Assembly: GCF_004916895.1 (NCBI RefSeq)
Contig: NZ_SNTZ01000001.1
Span: forward strand, 776,263-840,262
Direction of reading: 5' to 3'
Source: Flagellimonas alvinocaridis
GTDB lineage: Bacteria; Bacteroidota; Bacteroidia; Flavobacteriales; Flavobacteriaceae
DNA length: 64,000 nucleotides
The notes beneath the pieces are model-generated. The model ran no database searches. It saw only the letters and a list, made by a program, of their open reading frames with translations, and was not told the DNA's origin. The translations under genes were made by a program, and so were the position numbers. This document shows, piece by piece, positions 27,313 to 35,391 of the stretch (position 1 is its first letter; each line of letters starts with the position of its first letter).

Positions 27313-28257
27313 TTATTTTTCCAACTGTTCTTTGGTAGGTAATGCCGCAATGGCCCCATATTGGGTTGTGGTCAACGCACCGGCCCGGTTGGCCATTTCA
27401 ACCATTTTTTCCAGGAGGTCAAATTGTTCAAAAACAGGATCAAAATTCCCCAAATCCGAAATTTGGTGGAGGAGGCAACCCATGAATGCATCTCCAGCTC
27501 CAGTGGTGTCTACTGGGTCTACTGGAATGCTGGGAATAATTTTTTTAACGCCATTGGCACTGAGTAAAGTACCCTCTGCCCCTAAGGTTATGGTAATGAT
27601 CTTGCTGCCCACTTCATGAAGAAATTCACATGCTTGCATGGGATCGGCTTTACCGGATATTAGTTGTGCTTCTTCCAAACTGAATTTGCACAAATGGGAC
27701 TTTTCCACAAACGGCATACATTTTTTCACAAAAGTTTCCTCATCTTCTTTCCAAAGATCACCCCTAAAATTGGGGTCAAAGCTTATAAACATTTCCTTGG
27801 TAAGCGCATCAAAGAGGTATTTGCTGTAGGTCTTTTCCAAAGGTCCGCCTAAAAGAGCGGTTGCAGCACCCAAATGCAGGATATTGTCCTTAAAGGTTTT
27901 TCGCAATAGGGGATCATATCCTAACTCACGATCGGCACCCCTGCTAAATACAAAATCGCGTTCACCATTCTCGGCCAATGAAACAAAGGCAAGGGTAGTA
28001 AAGGTTTCAGAGCGTTGGACCAGCGAAGTATCCACATTTTCAGCTTTTAGGACATCAAGCAAAAAGTTCCCAAAAGGATCTTCCCCCACGCAACCAATAA
28101 AAACACCCCGGCCACCAAGCTTGGATATGGCACAAGCTACGTTGGCGGGTGCTCCACCCGCTTTTTTGGTAAACTTTATGGCCTTTGAAAGGTCGTTGCC
28201 TTGGTTTTCAGCAACAAAATCTATCAATACTTCACCTATGCAGAATACTTTTTTCAT
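27313..28257 (-). CDS. PfkB family carbohydrate kinase, probable fructokinase
   Basis: 314 residues. The N-terminal CIGEVLIDFVAENQGNDL and KKAGGAPANVACAISKLGG match fructokinases of the ribokinase superfamily, and the catalytic base lies in DTTGAGDAFMGCLL. It is directly upstream of, and almost touching, the amylosucrase gene, so its substrate is most likely the fructose that enzyme frees from sucrose. It is probably transcribed from the 156-bp region shared with the divergent phosphoesterase gene. Confidence 0.92.
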   Translation of the reverse strand: MKKVFCIGEVLIDFVAENQGNDLSKAIKFTKKAGGAPANVACAISKLGGRGVFIGCVGEDPFGNFLLDVLKAENVDTSLVQRSETFTTLAFVSLAENGERDFVFSRGADRELGYDPLLRKTFKDNILHLGAATALLGGPLEKTYSKYLFDALTKEMFISFDPNFRGDLWKEDEETFVKKCMPFVEKSHLCKFSLEEAQLISGKADPMQACEFLHEVGSKIITITLGAEGTLLSANGVKKIIPSIPVDPVDTTGAGDAFMGCLLHQISDLGNFDPVFEQFDLLEKMVEMANRAGALTTTQYGAIAALPTKEQLEK

Positions 28258-28413
28258 TTTTTCCTTGTACTATCCCAATGTACATATAAAAAAGACTCTC
28301 ATCCAAAAAACGCCATCCTTTTGTTTGGGAACAGGGTCTTATCCAATGGAAAACTTTACCTTAATTTAGTATGCATCGCGCCTTTTGTCCGTAATATTGT
28401 CAAAAATTTTGAT

Positions 28414-29139
28414 ATGCGAACATTGGTTGTGGGGGATATCCATTCAGGATTGCGAGCTTTGGAACAACTTCTTCAAAGAGCAAAGATCACCTCAACAGAC
28501 CATCTGATATTTTTGGGAGATTATGTGGATGGTTGGAGTACTGCTGTAGAAACGGTTGACTTTCTTTTGGATTTGAACAGAGAATTTAATTGCACATTCA
28601 TTAGAGGCAATCATGATGAACTGTGCAGGGAATGGTTGTTGACCAAAAAAGAGAATCCGCAGTGGCTGGCCCATGGCGGAACCGCAACAAGGGATTCTTA
28701 TCTGAACGATGGTCGCAATGATTGGAGCGCACACCTTGAGTTTTACGCTGGATTAAAGAACTACCATTTAACAGAAGATAACAGGCTTTACCTACATGCC
28801 GGGTATACCAACCTTAAAGGGGTAGATTTTGAATATTTTGAACAATCATTTTATTGGGATCGTACCTTATGGGAACTTGCCATGGCAGTAGACCCCAAAC
28901 TGACCCCAACAGATTCCAATTTTCCTAAAAGATTACATCAATATAAAGAAGTCTTTATAGGCCATACGCCTATCTCTAAAACCGAAGAGGTTATCCCTAA
29001 AAATGGGGCCAATGTATGGAATGTGGATACCGGGGCCGCGTTTATGGGAGCGTTGACCATAATGGATGTGGAAACCAAGGAGTTTTGGCAAAGTGATGCC
29101 GTTCATACATTTTATCCTGGGGAAAGAGGAAGAAATTAG
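28414..29139 (+). CDS. Calcineurin-like metallophosphoesterase (serine/threonine phosphatase type)
   Basis: 241 residues from the ATG at 28414; the longer open frame upstream lies over the pfkB start region. Metal-binding motifs are VVGDIHSG, FLGDYVDGW, RGNHDELC, and the late histidines in LYLHAGYTN and EVFIGHTPISKTE, with VWNVDTGAAF closing the site. This is the PPP/ApaH-like set. Possible substrates are phosphoproteins or dinucleoside polyphosphates; sequence alone does not decide. Confidence 0.92.
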   Translation: MRTLVVGDIHSGLRALEQLLQRAKITSTDHLIFLGDYVDGWSTAVETVDFLLDLNREFNCTFIRGNHDELCREWLLTKKENPQWLAHGGTATRDSYLNDGRNDWSAHLEFYAGLKNYHLTEDNRLYLHAGYTNLKGVDFEYFEQSFYWDRTLWELAMAVDPKLTPTDSNFPKRLHQYKEVFIGHTPISKTEEVIPKNGANVWNVDTGAAFMGALTIMDVETKEFWQSDAVHTFYPGERGRN

Positions 29140-29193
29140 AACTATTCCATCCATTTTCAGAATTTAATGGAGACCTTTGCAAAAAACTAGTTT

Positions 29194-30189
29194 ATGCCAG
29201 AAAAGAATATTCGGTTGGAGGTAATGCAAACCATTGAACCGAAAGTGGAAGGATTTATGAAGGAGTTTCTCATTCCTACTGAAGAAATATGGCAACCCAC
29301 GGACTTCTTGCCAGATTCCCAAAGTGATAAATTTTTTGATGAAGTGGAACAGATTCGTGGTGAGGCCAAAGAACTGGGCTATGATTTTTGGGTAACCTTG
29401 GTGGCAGATACCATTACCGAGGAAGCATTACCAACTTATGAGTCTTGGTTGATGGATGTTGAGGGAATTGATCAACACAACGGTAAGGAAAATGGATGGA
29501 GCAAATGGGTAAGGGCATGGACCGCGGAAGAAAACAGGCACGGAGACGTGTTGAACAAGTACCTTTACCTATCTGGAAGGGTAAACATGCGGGAAGTGGA
29601 AATTACTACCCAACATTTAATTTCGGATGGGTTTGATATCGGTACCGATAGAGACCCCTACAAGAATTTTGTCTATACCTCTTTTCAGGAATTGGCCACG
29701 AACATTTCCCACAAAAGAGTGGGCAAGTTGGCTCGGCAAAAAGGGAATAAATCTTTGGCCAAAATGTGCAACATCATTGCTGGCGACGAAATGCGTCACC
29801 ATTTGGCCTACAGGGAGTTTGTGAAGATTATTTTAGAACACGACCCCAACAATATGGTAGAGGCTTTTGCCGACATGATGAAACGAAAAATTGTAATGCC
29901 GGCACACTTTTTACGTGAATCGGGCGGAAGTATGGGGTTTGCATTTGAACAATTTTCGGATTGTGCACAGCGATTGGGCGTATACACGGCCCAAGACTAT
30001 ATTGAAATTCTACAAAAGTTGAATGATTATTGGCAGTTGGGAAGTCTACAGGCGCTTTCAGATACGGCAGAAAAGGCCCGTGATTATCTGATGAGATTGC
30101 CAGAGCGACTACAACGGATTGCTGAGCGGATGAAATTTTCAGAGGAGCAGTATACTTTCAAGTGGGTCACTGCAAACGGAATGATTTAA
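29194..30189 (+). CDS. Acyl-[acyl-carrier-protein] desaturase (ferritin-like diiron)
   Basis: 331 residues. It introduces a cis double bond into acyl-ACP. Diiron ligand motifs are EENRHGD (about residue 112) and DEMRHH (about residue 198), plus the upstream EEALPTYESWL segment. This is the soluble FA_desaturase_2 family of plants and actinobacteria, widely held by flavobacteria. It starts 54 bp after the phosphoesterase gene on the same strand. It would support membrane fluidity; regulation is not visible. Confidence 0.95.
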   Translation: MPEKNIRLEVMQTIEPKVEGFMKEFLIPTEEIWQPTDFLPDSQSDKFFDEVEQIRGEAKELGYDFWVTLVADTITEEALPTYESWLMDVEGIDQHNGKENGWSKWVRAWTAEENRHGDVLNKYLYLSGRVNMREVEITTQHLISDGFDIGTDRDPYKNFVYTSFQELATNISHKRVGKLARQKGNKSLAKMCNIIAGDEMRHHLAYREFVKIILEHDPNNMVEAFADMMKRKIVMPAHFLRESGGSMGFAFEQFSDCAQRLGVYTAQDYIEILQKLNDYWQLGSLQALSDTAEKARDYLMRLPERLQRIAERMKFSEEQYTFKWVTANGMI

Positions 30190-30207
30190 GGGAGTTTTGC
30201 TGGTAAT

Positions 30208-30765
30208 CTAAAACTTTCCGGCCCTATGTTTTTCTTGCCATTCAGACAATTGTTCCCAATGTCCTTCATAGGCCATTTTGGCTTGCATGGGCCATGAGGC
30301 AGGATCATGGATTCTAAATCTTTTACCCCCCGAATCCAATACTTCTTGGCATGTATCGGCCGAGGTTTCCGATAGGGCCTTCCAAGTTTTGATGTCGAAA
30401 TTATGGAAGAGCGTCTCTATTTTGGGCCCTATACCTTCAACAATTTTCAGGTCGTCCAATTTCACCTTTTTGCCCAATGCGGTCCGGGCGGCATCTGCAT
30501 TAAACTGTGGTGTGGGTGAATGGGCAATTTTATTGGATACTTTGGGACTTACTTTGGAAGTGTTGGTTGCGGACAATCGTTTTTTGCAAATTTCCAAATC
30601 GGCCCGTAGTTTGGCATTTTCTATATCCAGCTTGCTCAATTCACTGAAATTATCGGGTGCCGAGGGAACATCGGATTTTCCAAATAAATAGCCCAAAACA
30701 CCTGCAACTATACCGGTAAGCGCCAAGATAATCCAATACCAAGTATTTGAGTCTTGAAAATCCAT
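30208..30765 (-). CDS. Membrane-anchored helix-hairpin-helix protein
   Basis: 185 residues. One N-terminal membrane helix (WYWIILALTGIVAGVLGYLFG) is followed by a coiled coil (LSKLDIENAKLRADLEICKKRL), a linker and a helix-hairpin-helix-type domain (LKIVEGIGPKIETLFHN, residues ~114-130) as in the DUF4332/ribosomal L21-associated group, ending with a Trp-rich tail. The family is common in flavobacteria; no function is established. It converges on the desaturase gene, 18 bp away. Confidence 0.8.
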   Translation of the reverse strand: MDFQDSNTWYWIILALTGIVAGVLGYLFGKSDVPSAPDNFSELSKLDIENAKLRADLEICKKRLSATNTSKVSPKVSNKIAHSPTPQFNADAARTALGKKVKLDDLKIVEGIGPKIETLFHNFDIKTWKALSETSADTCQEVLDSGGKRFRIHDPASWPMQAKMAYEGHWEQLSEWQEKHRAGKF

Positions 30766-30886
30766 TGGTCGAGGTTGAAAAGGTTTATGAATACCACATC
30801 CAAAATATTAAAAAAATCTTAAAATCGTTGATTTAATGTTAAGAAATTGAGCTTTTTAGGTGCTTATCGTATACAGATTACAAGGT

Positions 30887-30973
30887 ATGGAAACTGAAAA
30901 CAGGGTTAAAAGGGCAAATCATACATTTTTTACTACCACTGATACGAATGCCTTTAGAAGATTCCTCAAATAG
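30887..30973 (+). CDS. Possible 28-residue small ORF
   Basis: An ATG preceded by an AAGG purine run opens 28 codons (METENRVKRAN to FRRFLK) ending in TAG. The peptide is basic (four Arg, two Lys) and Thr-rich, with no signal or membrane segment. It precedes a set of hairpins ending in a terminator-like stem, so a short transcript carrying it is conceivable. Length alone makes chance likely; conservation is the test. Confidence 0.25.
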   Translation: METENRVKRANHTFFTTTDTNAFRRFLK

Positions 30974-31002
30974 TATGAAATTCGTGGCAAATATTAGGTA
31001 AG

Positions 31003-31047
31003 AAACCCTATTTCTCCCGACTAGGTTCCGGCATTGAAGTAGGGTTT
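31003..31047 (+). ncRNA. 12-bp stem structure downstream of the small ORF (candidate RNA element)
   Basis: AAACCCTATTTC (31003-31014) pairs with GAAGTAGGGTTT (31036-31047), with one G-U pair and a 21-base loop. Together with the hairpin at 31089-31120 it suggests a folded leader or small RNA on the plus strand. No known Rfam family is recognised. Confidence 0.3.
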
Positions 31048-31088
31048 AATCAAACTAAGTTTGAGTTAGTTAAGTTGGTTTTTTAAGA

Positions 31089-31120
31089 TCGCCCGTTTAG
31101 TGTTCATCCTAAATGGGCGA
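31089..31120 (+). terminator. Terminator-like hairpin in the 31-kb interval
   Basis: TCGCCCGTTTAG (31089-31100) pairs with CTAAATGGGCGA (31109-31120), 12 bp with one G-U pair and an 8-base loop, followed by CTTTGTTTAT. The T tract is interrupted, so termination may be partial. It could end a transcript from the small ORF region or attenuate entry into the gene at 31248. Confidence 0.5.
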
Positions 31121-31247
31121 CTTTGTTTATACATCTTGTCAGAAGGGCCTTTCCATTCATTAAAAAAATGTTAACTAAATGTTAATGATATGTTAAACAC
31201 ATCTGATTTTTAGTACATTACAAGGTTAACCTAAAAAACTAAACAAG

Positions 31248-32012
31248 ATGAGAAGAACACTATTAACATGCATTGCATTGGTTGTTGCAATCTGTTCTTA
31301 CGGACAAGTGGCCTATTTTCAGTATAGGGTTGTTCCTCAGGACAGGGAGGCTGATTTTGTTGAAAAAGAAACGAAGTATTGGGCAAAAGTGGCCCAAGCT
31401 GCGGTAGATAAGGGTAAAATGGCCAGTTGGTCACTTTGGAGAAAAGTGGGGGTAACCGAGGAAGGTGCTCCCAATTATGTTTTTGTAAACATATATGACA
31501 GTTTTGAGGCGGCCGACCCGAGCCAAGTATGGACCAGTGAAAATGTAAAGGCGATGGGTGTGGCACCAGGTATGGTAGAGACCAATTCATTTACCAAGAT
31601 TCCCTTTGATTATTGGTTACAAATGGAGGATATGATTCCGGGAGACTACAAGTATGCTTTGGTAAACTATGCCATGCCCAAAAGTAGAAATGCTTTTATA
31701 CAAGAGAACAAAGAACTCTGGAAGCCACTTCATCAGAAGAACATTAAAAGTGGAAATTTGGGCATGAAATCTTGGGGCATGATGTCTGTAGTCTACCCTA
31801 GTGGAAAGCTTTCCAGATTTTCTGTCCTGACTTGGGATGGATTTGACAAAATCTCTGATGCCATGAACTATCTGCGCTACAATCCCAGTGGAATGGATGC
31901 TGATTTCCAAGAAGTGGTTTCCAAATCCAAAATGGGGGAAATAATGCCGGAAGGAGGCTTTGAGTACAGTATCCTATATGAATTGGTCCATAGGATTGCA
32001 CCAAAGGAATGA
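31248..32012 (+). CDS. Secreted hypothetical protein
   Basis: 254 residues. The signal peptide MRRTLLTCIALVVAICSYG leads to a mature start near QVAYFQYRVV. The mature part has two similar halves, each with an FxxYRVV/YKYALVNY-like strand and a later VxVYPSGKL or FVNIYDSF strand, which recalls a duplicated ferredoxin-like fold of the dimeric alpha-beta barrel type; this is a guess from spacing. No catalytic motif is visible. A strong bidirectional terminator follows. Confidence 0.75.
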   Translation: MRRTLLTCIALVVAICSYGQVAYFQYRVVPQDREADFVEKETKYWAKVAQAAVDKGKMASWSLWRKVGVTEEGAPNYVFVNIYDSFEAADPSQVWTSENVKAMGVAPGMVETNSFTKIPFDYWLQMEDMIPGDYKYALVNYAMPKSRNAFIQENKELWKPLHQKNIKSGNLGMKSWGMMSVVYPSGKLSRFSVLTWDGFDKISDAMNYLRYNPSGMDADFQEVVSKSKMGEIMPEGGFEYSILYELVHRIAPKE

Positions 32013-32028
32013 TGAATTCATAAAAAAG

Positions 32029-32056
32029 AAAAGCCCGGATATTTCTCCGGGCTTTT
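32029..32056. terminator. Bidirectional intrinsic terminator
   Basis: AAAAGCCCGG (32029-32038) and CCGGGCTTTT (32047-32056) form a perfect 10-bp stem with an 8-base loop, flanked by A and T runs. It separates the convergent secreted protein gene and the aldehyde dehydrogenase gene. Confidence 0.92.
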
Positions 32057-32079
32057 TTATGGGTTTAACTACCAACACA

Positions 32080-33633
32080 TTATAAGTCAAATTTAATGCC
32101 TTGTGCCAAGGGCAATTCTGTAGTGTAATTTATAGTGTTCGTTTGGCGTCGCATGTAAACTTTCCAAGCATCAGAACCACTTTCGCGACCTCCACCAGTC
32201 TCTTTTTCCCCTCCGAAAGCACCTCCTATTTCTGCGCCTGAAGTTCCAATATTCACATTGGCGATACCACAATCGCTACCTGAAGCTGATAAAAATCGCT
32301 CGGCCTCTCTAAGGTTGTTGGTCATAATGGCCGATGAAAGACCTTGTACAACACCGTTTTGCTGTTCAATGGCGTTTTCAACCTCTCCGGAATATTTTAA
32401 TAAGTATAAGATTGGGGCAAAGGTTTCTTCCTGAACAATTTTGAAGGAGTTTTCGGCTTCAACTATGGCCGGTTTTACGTAACAGCCACTTTCATATTCC
32501 AACCCTTCGAGTACCCCTCCCTCTACAAGTATTTTGCCGCCTTCTTTCTCAGCTTTTTCAAGAGCGTTGAGGTACATTTTAACGGCATCAACATCAATCA
32601 GGGGACCAACGTGGTTGTTTTCATCCAAAGGATTACCAATTCTAAGTTGTTGGTAGGCATCGGTAACCGCATTTTTTACTTGATCGTAAATAGATTCGTG
32701 AATAATTAATCTACGGGTTGAGGTACAACGTTGTCCTGCCGTTCCGACAGCACCAAATACGGCACCGATTACGGTCATTTTAATATCAGCGTCGGGAGTT
32801 ACAATAATGGCATTGTTACCTCCTAGCTCCAATAGCGATTTTCCCAGTCTTGCCGCTACGGCTTGGGCCACAATTTTACCCATTCTGATGGAACCTGTGG
32901 CTGATACCAGTGGAATACGTTTGTCATTTGTCATGAGCTCGCCCACTTTGTAATCGCCATTGATCAAACATGAAATTCCTTCTGGTAGATGGTTCTTTTG
33001 AAGTACTTCGGCTATGATGTTTTGGCATGCAACACCACAGAGAGGTGTTTTCTCCGATGGTTTCCAGACGCACACATCACCACAGACCCATGCCAATGCG
33101 GTGTTCCAAGCCCAAACAGCAACCGGGAAATTAAAAGCAGAGATAATTCCCACCACACCAAGTGGATGGTATTGCTCGTACATTCTATGCCCAGGGCGCT
33201 CCGAATGCATCGTCAATCCGTGCAGTTGTCTGGAAAGGCCAACGGCAAAATCACAGATGTCTATCATCTCTTGGACTTCACCCAACCCTTCTTGGTAGCT
33301 TTTTCCCATTTCATAGGAAACCAATTTGCCTAAAGGTTCTTTGAGTTCACGCAGTTTATCCCCGAACTGTCTTACAATTTCACCTCTTTGGGGTGCAGGG
33401 ATGGATCGCCATTTTTTAAAAGCAGCGGTGGCTGCATCCATAACCATTTTGTAATCTTCAGGAGAAGTGGTTGTTACTTTCCCGATGAGTGCACCATCGA
33501 CAGGTGAATAGGAAGCGATGGTATCACCCGAACCAAAATGCTCCGAACCTGTAGAAGTTCCATTGTTTATTTCTTTGAGTCCAAGCTTTTTTAAAGCTTC
33601 TTCCATTCCAATAGCAGTCGCTGTGTTTGACAT
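32080..33633 (-). CDS. Aldehyde dehydrogenase, ALDH7 (AmaB/antiquitin-like)
   Basis: 517 residues. It oxidises an aldehyde to an acid with NAD+. Catalytic Glu269 lies in LLELGGNNAI and Cys303 in GQRCTSTRRL; both segments, including the GNNAI variant and the C-terminal KVYMRRQTNTINY, match ALDH7 enzymes such as L-2-aminoadipate semialdehyde/piperidine-6-carboxylate dehydrogenase of lysine breakdown. It lies downstream of the 3-hydroxyanthranilate dioxygenase and DUF1304 genes, but a TAATTTTG -7 box (33676-33669, minus strand) suggests its own promoter. A role in tryptophan breakdown is an alternative. Confidence 0.9.
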   Translation of the reverse strand: MSNTATAIGMEEALKKLGLKEINNGTSTGSEHFGSGDTIASYSPVDGALIGKVTTTSPEDYKMVMDAATAAFKKWRSIPAPQRGEIVRQFGDKLRELKEPLGKLVSYEMGKSYQEGLGEVQEMIDICDFAVGLSRQLHGLTMHSERPGHRMYEQYHPLGVVGIISAFNFPVAVWAWNTALAWVCGDVCVWKPSEKTPLCGVACQNIIAEVLQKNHLPEGISCLINGDYKVGELMTNDKRIPLVSATGSIRMGKIVAQAVAARLGKSLLELGGNNAIIVTPDADIKMTVIGAVFGAVGTAGQRCTSTRRLIIHESIYDQVKNAVTDAYQQLRIGNPLDENNHVGPLIDVDAVKMYLNALEKAEKEGGKILVEGGVLEGLEYESGCYVKPAIVEAENSFKIVQEETFAPILYLLKYSGEVENAIEQQNGVVQGLSSAIMTNNLREAERFLSASGSDCGIANVNIGTSGAEIGGAFGGEKETGGGRESGSDAWKVYMRRQTNTINYTTELPLAQGIKFDL

Positions 33634-33668
33634 TTATAACTTTTTAATCGTGAATTGTTATATTTTTT

Positions 33669-33676
33669 CAAAATTA
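33669..33676 (-). promoter_or_regulatory. Candidate -7 box of the ALDH7 gene
   Basis: TAATTTTG on the minus strand fits TAnnTTTG and lies 36 bp before the start codon. No convincing -33 TTTG is found at the usual spacing. Confidence 0.4.
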
Positions 33677-33706
33677 CAAATAATCTAGGAGGGAAAAAGA
33701 AGGTTT

Positions 33707-34081
33707 TCAAAAGAAAAGATACAAGAGAAACAGAACTATACCCAACAAAGCGGGTAACCCTTGTACCACAAATATTTTTTTGGAAGCGGTAAGGGCACCA
33801 TAAATACCGGCAATGGCTACACAACCTAAAAAGAACAGGGCTACGTTTACCTGCCAAATAGGGTCTTGGATGATTAATGACCATAGGAGTCCTGCTGCCA
33901 AAAAACCATTGTAGAGCCCTTGGTTGGCGGCAAGGGTTTTGGTGGGTTCGAACAAATTTTCAGGGAATTGACGAAATACTTTTTTTGCCTTTGTGGTCCA
34001 TGCGAACATTTCCAACCATAAAAAATATAGGTGGAGCAAAGCCACAATAATTACTACAATTTTAGCTAAGAGGAGTATCAT
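33707..34081 (-). CDS. DUF1304 family membrane protein
   Basis: 124 residues with four membrane helices. The first helices contain HLYFLWLEMFAWTTKAKKVF and NLFEPTKTLAANQGLYNGFLAAG, typical of DUF1304. The start overlaps the dioxygenase stop as ATGA, so it is translationally coupled. The family has no established function. Confidence 0.9.
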   Translation of the reverse strand: MILLLAKIVVIIVALLHLYFLWLEMFAWTTKAKKVFRQFPENLFEPTKTLAANQGLYNGFLAAGLLWSLIIQDPIWQVNVALFFLGCVAIAGIYGALTASKKIFVVQGLPALLGIVLFLLYLFF

Positions 34082-34620
34082 TCTTCTTGGGCAATAAAGC
34101 GTTCATCAATAGGCATGACCGTTCCACATTGGTCACAGGTACGCAGTTCCTCGGAACTGTAAAAGTGCTTAAAATGGGCCAAAAAATCTTTCTCAATATC
34201 GTTTAGGGTAAAGTAGACCTCATAAAGTTTGTTGTTGCAGTGATCACAGAACCAAAGTAGTCCGTCATCGACTTTCATGTCTTTCCTTTTGCGTTCCACC
34301 ACCAGCCCAATGGACCCTTCATGGCGCACTGGTGAATGGGGAACTTTGGCAGGATGCAGATACATGTCGCCTGGGCCGAGCTTCATGGTCTTTTTTTGGC
34401 CATCTTCTTGAATATGAACTTCAATCTGACCTTCCAATTGATAGAAAAGCTCTTCGGTTTCGTTATAATGGTAATCCTTTCGGGCATTGGGCCCGGCAAC
34501 GATCATCACAATATAATCATCAGCTTCTTTGTAAAGATTCCTATTGCCTACAGGAGGCTTTAATGTATCCCTATTTTCCTCGACCCATTTGTTTAGGTTA
34601 AAAGGAGCTTGTATGGCCAT
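34078..34620 (-). CDS. 3-hydroxyanthranilate 3,4-dioxygenase
   Basis: 180 residues, a cupin that opens the ring of 3-hydroxyanthranilate in the kynurenine route. Iron ligands fall at His51, Glu57 and His95, substrate arginines at 47 and 99, and the C-terminal rubredoxin-like site at Cys125, Cys128, Cys162 and Cys165. These numbers coincide with the characterised bacterial enzyme, so the call is very strong. It is first in a short operon with the DUF1304 gene. The product feeds either quinolinate/NAD synthesis or tryptophan breakdown; the other pathway genes are not in the window. Confidence 0.97.
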   Translation of the reverse strand: MAIQAPFNLNKWVEENRDTLKPPVGNRNLYKEADDYIVMIVAGPNARKDYHYNETEELFYQLEGQIEVHIQEDGQKKTMKLGPGDMYLHPAKVPHSPVRHEGSIGLVVERKRKDMKVDDGLLWFCDHCNNKLYEVYFTLNDIEKDFLAHFKHFYSSEELRTCDQCGTVMPIDERFIAQEE

Positions 34621-34679
34621 ATCTCAAGATTTTAGGAAAGGTAAAAAAAACCTGAGTGGGAACATAGTGTTTCACAAAA

Positions 34680-34704
34680 AAGACCTGCTTGGCAAACAGG
34701 TCTT
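34680..34704 (-). terminator. Intrinsic terminator of the CAP-domain gene
   Basis: AAGACCTG (34680-34687) pairs with CAGGTCTT (34697-34704) around a 9-base loop; on the minus strand the stem is followed by TTTT, about 28 bp after the CAP gene stop. Confidence 0.85.
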
Positions 34705-34731
34705 CAACGCTAATATAAATGTACGTGGTTG

Positions 34732-35241
34732 TTATTCCACTTTAATAAAAATCTGTGTGTAATAGGGTCTGCCCTCTTTATCCAACTGGACGCTCAAGGT
34801 TGTATGGGTATAATCTCCTTCCAAGGCTTTTTTATGGGAATCACTCACTAACCAAGCTTCCATTGTTTTTTCTGCTGAAATATAATACCGAGCTACATTT
34901 TCCGAAATCCCAACTGCGTCAGTTTCCTCGGCTATCTTATTGGCCCTAGACTCGAAATTGTCATGGCTCAGTTTGTTTTTTGCAATCATATAGTCGTTGT
35001 GTTCCTCGGCATATTTGTAGGAGGACGGACTGTCTTGGAGGGTGTTCATTCCTATGGAAACCCTGTGGTCGTTCACCATATCCATGAGTTTATCCTCAAT
35101 ACCGTTGGGGTCTATAGAAATTTTTTCATTCCCAAGGGTCGCCTCGGTGTATTCAATCTCATCCTCAATTGAAGTGGAGTTGCACATGGTAAACAAGGCA
35201 ACAGTTGCAATGAGCAGCATTGCGCTACATAATTTTTTCAT
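34732..35241 (-). CDS. CAP-domain (SCP/PR1-like) lipoprotein
   Basis: 169 residues. A lipoprotein signal (MKKLCSAMLLIATVALFTMC, lipobox Cys at residue 20) precedes a CAP fold of ~120 residues: MVNDHRVSIGMNTLQDSPS, the AEEHNDYMIAKNKLSHDNF segment with conserved His and Glu/Asn, SENVARYY, and AWLVSDSHKKALEG with the second conserved His. Such proteins are exported, with undefined but often metal-dependent roles. It lies alone between two terminator-bounded units. Confidence 0.9.
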   Translation of the reverse strand: MKKLCSAMLLIATVALFTMCNSTSIEDEIEYTEATLGNEKISIDPNGIEDKLMDMVNDHRVSIGMNTLQDSPSSYKYAEEHNDYMIAKNKLSHDNFESRANKIAEETDAVGISENVARYYISAEKTMEAWLVSDSHKKALEGDYTHTTLSVQLDKEGRPYYTQIFIKVE

Positions 35242-35391
35242 TATCGGGGTACTTTCAGGGATAGGTTCTAATATCCCAGTGTTCTGAATGCTAATCTAAT
35301 GGAGGAAACTACTTTTCCCATAAATTTTCCATAGATGGCAAATTCTTACGTTGAATTGCAAAAATGTAAGTACAAATGAAGGTGTGGACAG

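Larger units (their letters stand above)
30766..31247. other. 482-bp interval without a recognised gene, rich in hairpins
   Basis: This is the only gap above 300 bp in the window. It contains a 28-codon ORF (30887-30973), a 12-bp imperfect stem (31003-31014 with 31036-31047), a short inverted repeat CAAACT-a-AGTTTG (31051-31063), a terminator-like stem (31089-31120) and the presumed promoter of the secreted protein at 31248. The 10-mer ATTACAAGGT appears twice, just before the small ORF (30877-30886) and at 31217-31226. Confidence 0.6.
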
